DNA from: Janthinobacterium sp.
GTDB taxonomy: Bacteria > Pseudomonadota > Gammaproteobacteria > Burkholderiales > Burkholderiaceae_D
Reading direction: 5' to 3'
Assembly: GCA_003482555.1 (NCBI GenBank)
Contig: DMYQ01000183.1
Span: 1 to 8,089, forward strand
DNA length: 8,089 nucleotides
The position numbers were made by a program, and so were the translations under genes. The notes beneath the pieces are model-generated. The model was not told the DNA's origin. It ran no database searches and saw nothing but the letters and a program-made list of their open reading frames with translations. Below, in pieces: positions 6,849 to 8,089 of this stretch. The number at the start of each line of letters is the position of its first letter. Position 1 is the stretch's first letter.

Positions 6849-7019
6849 CGATGCCGTGGGAGTGAATTGGCGGCGTCAAGGAGTCCTTTCCTTGTCGGCG
6901 TCAAGACGGCACCGTCGCAACCCGGAAATCTGGCGTTTTGCTATCGTTTGCATTTTTCTTGTCGATGCGGCATATTTGACATCCGATTAAAATGCGCCGA
7001 TGCGATCCATACCCGGGCC

Positions 7020-7040
7020 GGATTGCCATCCTGGCAATCC
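7020..7040 (+). promoter_or_regulatory. Perfect inverted repeat in the leader of the RibD-C-like gene
   Basis: GGATTGCCA (7020-7028), TCC, TGGCAATCC (7032-7040): a 9-bp perfect inverted repeat with a 3-base centre. It ends 17 nt before the AAGGAG ribosome site (7058-7063) and 28 nt before the ATG. As DNA it is sized like an operator for a dimeric repressor; as RNA it would be a tight hairpin with a 3-nt loop. No U-run follows, so it is not a terminator. Confidence 0.5.
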
Positions 7041-7068
7041 CCTGGCCACTCAATATCAAGGAGATGTG

Positions 7069-7716
7069 ATGTCCGAACTCAAAGTACAAAGCTTCACGGT
7101 GTCCCTCGATGGCTATGGAGCGGGGCCGAATCAAAGCCTGCAAAATCCAATGGGTGAGGGTGTGGGCGAGCTGCACCGCTGGTTCCGCGGCACCCGCACC
7201 TTCCAGCGCATGATGGGAGACGAAAGCAAAGGCGCGGACGGTGTGGACGAAGACTTTGCCGCCCGCGGCTTCGCCAACATTGGCGCCTGGATCCTGGGCC
7301 GGAATATGTTCGGTCCGATCCGCGGGCCATGGCCGGACGACGACTGGAAGGGCTGGTGGGGGGACGAACCCCCGTACCGCGTCCCCGTCTTCGTCCTGAC
7401 CCATCATCCGCGCGCTCCGCTGGAGATGAAAGGTGGCACCACCTTCTATTTTGTCACCGATGGCATCGAGTCCGCCTACGCGCAAGCCCGGCGCGCCGCG
7501 AACGGCAAGGATGTGCGTCTGGGAGGTGGCGTGGCAAGCATTCGCGAGTATCTGCGGGCCGGCCTGGTCGACGAGATGCATCTGGCAATCGTCCCGGTGT
7601 TGCTGGGATCCGGTGAATCATTGTTCGCGGGACTGGACTTGCCCGCCCTGGGATTCCGCTGCACCGAGCACGTGCCGACCCAGTGCGCAACGCACGTCGT
7701 GCTCAGGAAGAACTAA
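7069..7716 (+). CDS. Dihydrofolate-reductase-family protein (RibD C-terminal-like)
   Basis: 215 residues from the ATG at 7069, with AAGGAG five bases upstream. An in-frame ATG at 7000 would run through the upstream inverted repeat and lacks a site, so the shorter start is preferred. The N-terminal strand KVQSFTVSLDGYGAGPNQS is the cofactor-side beginning of RibD-C/DHFR-like folds; GAWILGRNMFGPIRGPW (helix and loop), PVFVLTHHPRAPLEMKGG, FYFVTDGIESA, and the GGGVASIREYLRAGLVDEMHLAIVPVLLGSG block, given here only in outline, complete the family pattern. Members are cytosolic and thought to use NAD(P)H, but most have no proven substrate; it is not the folate-pathway FolA. It has no partner in an operon except a decayed DUF3833 fragment in the same direction. 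Family assignment is firm; the reaction is unknown. Confidence 0.92.
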   Translation: MSELKVQSFTVSLDGYGAGPNQSLQNPMGEGVGELHRWFRGTRTFQRMMGDESKGADGVDEDFAARGFANIGAWILGRNMFGPIRGPWPDDDWKGWWGDEPPYRVPVFVLTHHPRAPLEMKGGTTFYFVTDGIESAYAQARRAANGKDVRLGGGVASIREYLRAGLVDEMHLAIVPVLLGSGESLFAGLDLPALGFRCTEHVPTQCATHVVLRKN

Positions 7717-7739
7717 GCCGTCCAGCGGGCATGTCGGGG

Positions 7740-7788
7740 GCCGGCGCCGGCCCGCGCTGTCAAATCGCCACAGCACGCCGGCGCCGGC
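7740..7788 (+). repeat. Strong long hairpin after the RibD-C-like gene
   Basis: GCCGGCGCCGGC at 7740-7751 pairs with the identical self-complementary sequence at 7777-7788. Inside, GCTGT (7756-7760) pairs with ACAGC (7770-7774) around a 9-base loop, with a two-base bulge and one C-A mismatch between. It begins 24 nt past the stop codon. No T-run follows, so it is not a typical intrinsic terminator; it may protect the 3' end of the mRNA, or be a scar where the next gene lost its start. The left copy is also part of the 16-bp palindrome GGGCCGGCGCCGGCCC (7738-7753). Confidence 0.55.
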
Positions 7789-7791
7789 TCC

Positions 7792-8089
7792 GATGTCCAG
7801 CAATACGCGGGCAAGCAAGCGGCGCTCGACCTGCACGCCTACTTCAACGGCAGCACCGACGCCTGGGGCATGTTCCAGAACCGCAATGGTGAAGTCGTCA
7901 AGCGCTTCCACGTCGTCATCCAAGGCGCCAGCGCCGGCGGCACGCTCACGCTGGACGAACAATTCCGCTACGACGACGGCAGCGAGCAGCGCCGCGTCTG
8001 GCGCTTGACGCGGGACGCCGATGGCGGCTGGCGCGACCGCGCCGACGGACGTCAAGGGCGAGGCCCGCGGCGAGCAAGCCGGCAACGCC
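7792..8089 (+). pseudogene. DUF3833-like lipoprotein gene, N-terminus missing and frameshifted; runs off window
   Basis: Translation from 7792 gives DVQQYAGKQAALDLHAYFNG, then DAWGMFQNRNGEVVKRFHV, LDEQFRYDDGSEQRRVWRL and GWRDRAD, in the order of DUF3833 proteins, which are usually lipoproteins of about 170-190 residues. Two defects are visible. No ATG, signal peptide or lipobox precedes it in frame: the same frame runs back to the stop codon of the upstream gene at 7714-7716. Near 8047 one extra G breaks the frame; in the +2 frame the family pattern resumes as DVKGEARGEQAGNA to the window edge. An internal ATG (WGM) is too late to be useful. The family match is from recall of its conserved text; a sequencing error could explain the frameshift but not the missing start. 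Confidence 0.7.

Larger units (their letters stand above)
6742..7068. other. Divergent intergenic region
   Basis: About 327 nt between the starts of the Ala/Lys-rich gene (minus) and the RibD-C-like gene (plus). It holds the 14-bp palindrome at 6771-6784, the promoter-like pair at 6822-6848, a direct repeat of CGGCGTCAAG (6871-6880 and 6896-6905), and a perfect 9-bp inverted repeat at 7020-7040. A TTGACA at 6976-6981 and a TAAAAT at 6988-6993 resemble -35 and -10 boxes but are too close to work as a pair. No ORF here looks like a gene. Confidence 0.6.

Noticed and set aside
6976..6993. TTGACA plus TAAAAT as a promoter
   Set aside because: Only six bases separate the two boxes, and neither has a good partner at 16-18 bp.
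7618..8085. 155-codon minus-strand ORF over the DUF3833 fragment
   Set aside because: Antisense shadow; the plus strand carries the recognisable family text.

Overview
The window reads as chromosomal DNA of a high-GC betaproteobacterium. The two-partner secretion (TPS) exoprotein with its long-leader signal, the codon usage (almost no TTA, CTA or TCA), and the GC-rich genes separated by AT-rich gaps would fit Burkholderiales, perhaps the Oxalobacteraceae (Janthinobacterium/Massilia/Duganella type). The taxon is an inference from style, not from a marker gene.

Left half (1-5635, minus strand): a TPS operon read right to left. First comes a TpsB outer-membrane transporter (5635-3971), best started at a TTG that gives a clean signal peptide. 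After a 54-nt gap comes the TpsA exoprotein (3916 to beyond base 1), of which the first 1305 residues are present and free of stops. TpsA carries an ESPR-type extended signal peptide, the TPS secretion domain with NPNGI, a GLUG repeat block, one MBG-like unit, and then YDG-type repeats. The last visible repeats settle into a 93-residue (279-bp) period. TpsB would recognise the TPS domain in the periplasm and thread the beta-helical exoprotein to the surface as a probable adhesin.

Middle (5636-6400): about 720 nt without a convincing gene. It is AT-rich except for a GC-rich island at about 5772-5930, and it holds two weak small-ORF candidates and an AT-rich dyad. It ends in an intrinsic terminator for the next minus-strand gene.

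6406-6741 (minus): a small exported Ala/Lys-rich protein with 11-residue repeats. 6742-7068 is a divergent intergenic region with a 14-bp palindrome, a promoter-like pair and a perfect 9-bp inverted repeat.

Right end (plus strand): a complete RibD-C/dihydrofolate-reductase-like protein (7069-7716), then a strong long hairpin (7740-7788), then a DUF3833-like fragment that lacks its N-terminal lipoprotein signal and carries an apparent +1 frameshift near 8047. It is probably a pseudogene, cut by the window edge.

I see no tRNA, rRNA, CRISPR or insertion sequence. The most unusual features are the DNA-level repeats in tpsA, the decaying DUF3833 gene behind a long hairpin, and the gene-free leader of the TPS operon.
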